NCBI GenBank assembly: GCA_004764695.1
Contig: SMSO01000031.1
Coordinates: 3,767,048-3,831,047 of the forward strand
Reading direction: 5' to 3'
From: Schizochytrium sp. TIO01
Lineage: Eukaryota; Sar; Bigyra; Thraustochytrida; Thraustochytriidae
DNA length: 64,000 nt
Shown here: positions 61,824 through 64,000 of the stretch, one piece after another
Layout: each line of letters starts with the position of its first letter
Numbering within the stretch: position 1 is the first letter of the stretch
Translations under genes and position numbers: made by a program
Notes under the pieces: generated by a model
The model's database searches: none
The model's input: only the letters and a program-made list of their open reading frames with translations
Told to the model about the DNA's origin: nothing

Positions 61824-63997
61824 CTATTCCTCTGCAGCAGCTACAACAATGAGGGCTACTGGCATTTTAATTTTATTCGCCTCTGTGTCGTGCTCGATAA
61901 GAACCCCCTGCTCTGTTGGGCTCTGTGAAACCTTTTCGGCATCGGAAGAAGAGCTTTGCGTGAGTACAGATGTAAAATCCTGGCCATTCAGCGCAATGCT
62001 AATCATGTAGTCGCCTGGTTCATGGAACTGTGGAATCTGACAATGTGCAACTAATGTAAATAATGACCCAGGCTGCTCATCATCCGTAGTACTATTGTCG
62101 TTCTCAGTATCGGATTCTGAGTTATCTGTTATCACGACTGGGGCGTCATATACATGGCCTGAGGTGGCATGCAGGAATCGCACGATACTGGTTTCCTTGA
62201 TGCTTGGTAGATAGAACCTTGACTCCAACGTCAAACTCAACAAATTTTCTGATGAGGCATCTGTACTCTTCAATTCTTCAATTTCTTCCTGTGCCTCGCC
62301 ATCAGAAAGAATATGTTGTGTAACACATTCAGGTTGAATGCTTCTGATCACAGGTTGCTCAAAGATTTCTACAGTACCTAGAGAATGTAAGAAATCCCGT
62401 CCGTTCACCGCCACTCGTACGGTGAACTTCACTGACTCATGATCTGCCTGTTTTGACTTTTCAAGAGCAACACTTTCTGCCACCTTGCGTGCTTCGGCCA
62501 GTTCAACTTCTCGAGTTTCTTTTGTTGATTCGTTTTCCTCGGTAGGTTCCTGGAAATTTTGTGCGAGGTATTCTTCAAAGATTCGCGCATGAAGTTGCTG
62601 GCGCATATACTCGCGAACTTTTACATAAACCTCATGCAAGTCACCTGTAGAGCATCTGATAAGAGAACCATTTTGCTCAACCTTTGTTTGTGCTGCTTTG
62701 GTTGGAGGAAGTGCAGATCGCTGATCTGCAGTAAACTCCAATTTAATGTTTGAAGTTTGGAATACCCAACCAGGTTGACTGTCCCTTGTCTTGATTTCTA
62801 TTTCACACCCAGTTGATGGAAGTATGCATGGAAAGGGTTGCAAGAAATTGCCAGCATAGATGTAGAATGGTTTGGGAGACCAGGACCATGAGATTCCACC
62901 ATTCAGTGAAATTGCAAGACGCATTTCTTTGTGGCCCCAACCTTGGCCGTTTGGTAATTCACAATTTTGGAATATGTGAGGCTGAAAGAGAATCTTGGAT
63001 AAATCTTGGCTTAGCTGCCCAGAAACTTCCGAATAGACCTTTGGAAGTGCATCTGGGCCCTCGTTGGGTCCCTGAGGGTAAGATTCTGTCATTCGAACTA
63101 CGATAGAGCCACTGTGTTGCTTCACGAGCCCAGACATATAAATTTCTACAGGAGCTAAACCGTTGACATCAAATTCATCTTTGTTACTTGTTGTTTTTTC
63201 ACTCCCCGTTGGATCTTTACATGGAAAAGCCCATGGTACCACCTGTTCAACCTGAGGTCGGGTCAGAGTGCATGTGCGATGTTCAACTGAAAGGTGTTCG
63301 GTCTTTGCAAAGGTGATACCATTCAACGATATGTTAACGTCCACATCCCCTGAATGAAACCCACCTAATGCATCGATTACATCATTAATGTTAAATTTAG
63401 CCTCAACACAGAGGATTTCGTGAATTTCCCTGGAATTTCCCTCTCAGATACTTGATCCTCTACATCAGACGCTGTAGCCTGCGACGCAGGACCCTTCAAA
63501 GATGCTGGAAGAAAAACCTGTTTTCCTTTAAATGCTAGACGTATGCACAGCTCTGGCATGGCAAACAGTCCAGTACCATTCACTGAAAAAACGCTAGTTT
63601 GCGATCGATCGTCAGCAGAGCATGACAATAAGCAAGATGCAACACTGGATAGCGCGCATGGTTCTGTGTAAATATAAAATATCTCGTCAGATGTGAAGGT
63701 ACTGCCATCGATTGCAACTTGAACCAAGGTGACACCCGCAACAACACTTGCTGGTGCAATGCATATTACATTCCCAGTCAAAGGATCAAACTTTCCATCG
63801 ACAATTTCAATTTGCCGTGGATCCTTGTTATTGCTATGCGATTGTCCAGAGTCTGAGCTTACCGTGGAAGCTGCATCATCAAGGTCAAGGCCATCATCAC
63901 TGAGCGTTTCGTTCAGGTGCTCTGACTCTGTGTCTTCTTCGTTGTTAACAGTGTCATTTGCTTCATTTTGGTTGTTCACATCTACTTTTTTCTGCAT
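61824..63997 (-). CDS. IPT/TIG-like repeat protein, 5' end probably outside the window
   Basis: The frame is open to the window edge; a Met lies at 63997. The chain has recurring immunoglobulin-like IPT/TIG signatures: GNVICIAPA with VQVAIDGSTFTSDEIFYIY, VNISLNGITFAK, LAISLNGGISWSWSPKPFYIY, VRVAVNGRDFLHS and ISIALNGQDFTS. An acidic, Asn-rich N-terminal stretch and a charged helical linker (EENESTKETREVELAE, about 62450-62560) separate repeats. No signal peptide is seen, but the start may be missing. The frame changes between 63377 and 63440: the first frame stops at 63377, the second is open further upstream as EILCVEAKFNINDV. Either one base is missing near the GGGAAATTC run or a 50-nt GTATCT...GAG intron is present. 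IPT folds occur in cell-surface and transcription proteins; the function here is unknown. Confidence 0.62.
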
Positions 63998-64000
63998 AGG

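Overview
The window is nuclear DNA of a unicellular eukaryote. Evidence: a kinesin, a Mediator-like subunit, a BET bromodomain protein, R2R3 and three-repeat MYB proteins, a NEK-like kinase, PI-PLC, palmitoyl-protein thioesterase and a VARP-like VPS9 protein; long, mostly intronless ORFs; a few short GT-AG introns; AT-leaning intergenic DNA full of microsatellites. There are no operons, ribosome binding sites, CRISPR arrays or insertion sequences, and I recognised no rRNA or tRNA gene. The gene mix and a stand-alone AcpS-type phosphopantetheinyl transferase would fit a stramenopile such as a labyrinthulomycete or oomycete, but that placement is inference and weak.

Layout. 1-1564: 3' part of a PI-PLC (+). 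2581-4377 and upstream exon(s): MED12-like subunit (-). 6347-8140: VPS9/VARP-like Rab GEF (-). 9790-10389: small Cys-rich single-pass membrane protein (-). 11121-12419: MFS transporter (+). 13110-14950: NEK-like kinase with N-terminal extension (+). 15436-16659: secreted Ntn amidohydrolase (-). 17465-19399: BET protein (-). 22599-23591: PPT1-like thioesterase (+). 23592-28252: GC-richer stretch with tandem repeats. 28253-28607: small spliced gene (-). 29174-30863: PSP1-domain protein (+). 31670-34753: kinesin (+). 34986-35831: unknown coiled-coil protein (-). 37264-42144: SNF2 ATPase fused to leucine-rich repeats (-). 43193-44836: amino-acid transporter (-). 45854-47696: R2R3-MYB (-). 47697-58320: gene-poor, AT-rich, satellite-bearing desert with one possible spliced gene (54977-55695). 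58321-60330: three-repeat MYB (+). 61237-61662: AcpS (+). 61824-63997: IPT/TIG-like repeat protein (-), continuing past the edge.

The genes do not form one pathway. They cover chromatin and transcription (MED12, BET, two MYBs, SNF2-LRR), lysosome/endosome (PPT1, VPS9, Ntn hydrolase), signalling (PLC, NEK), transport (MFS, amino-acid carrier) and cytoskeleton (kinesin). The most notable object is the SNF2-LRR fusion, which looks like yeast Rad16 and Rad7 joined in one chain.

Several conserved genes are interrupted by apparent one-base frame changes (PLC near 1481, NEK at an A7 run, MYB at a G5 run, the IPT gene near 63430, possibly PSP1). Either the assembly carries indel errors or very short introns or recoding are involved; each case is described separately.
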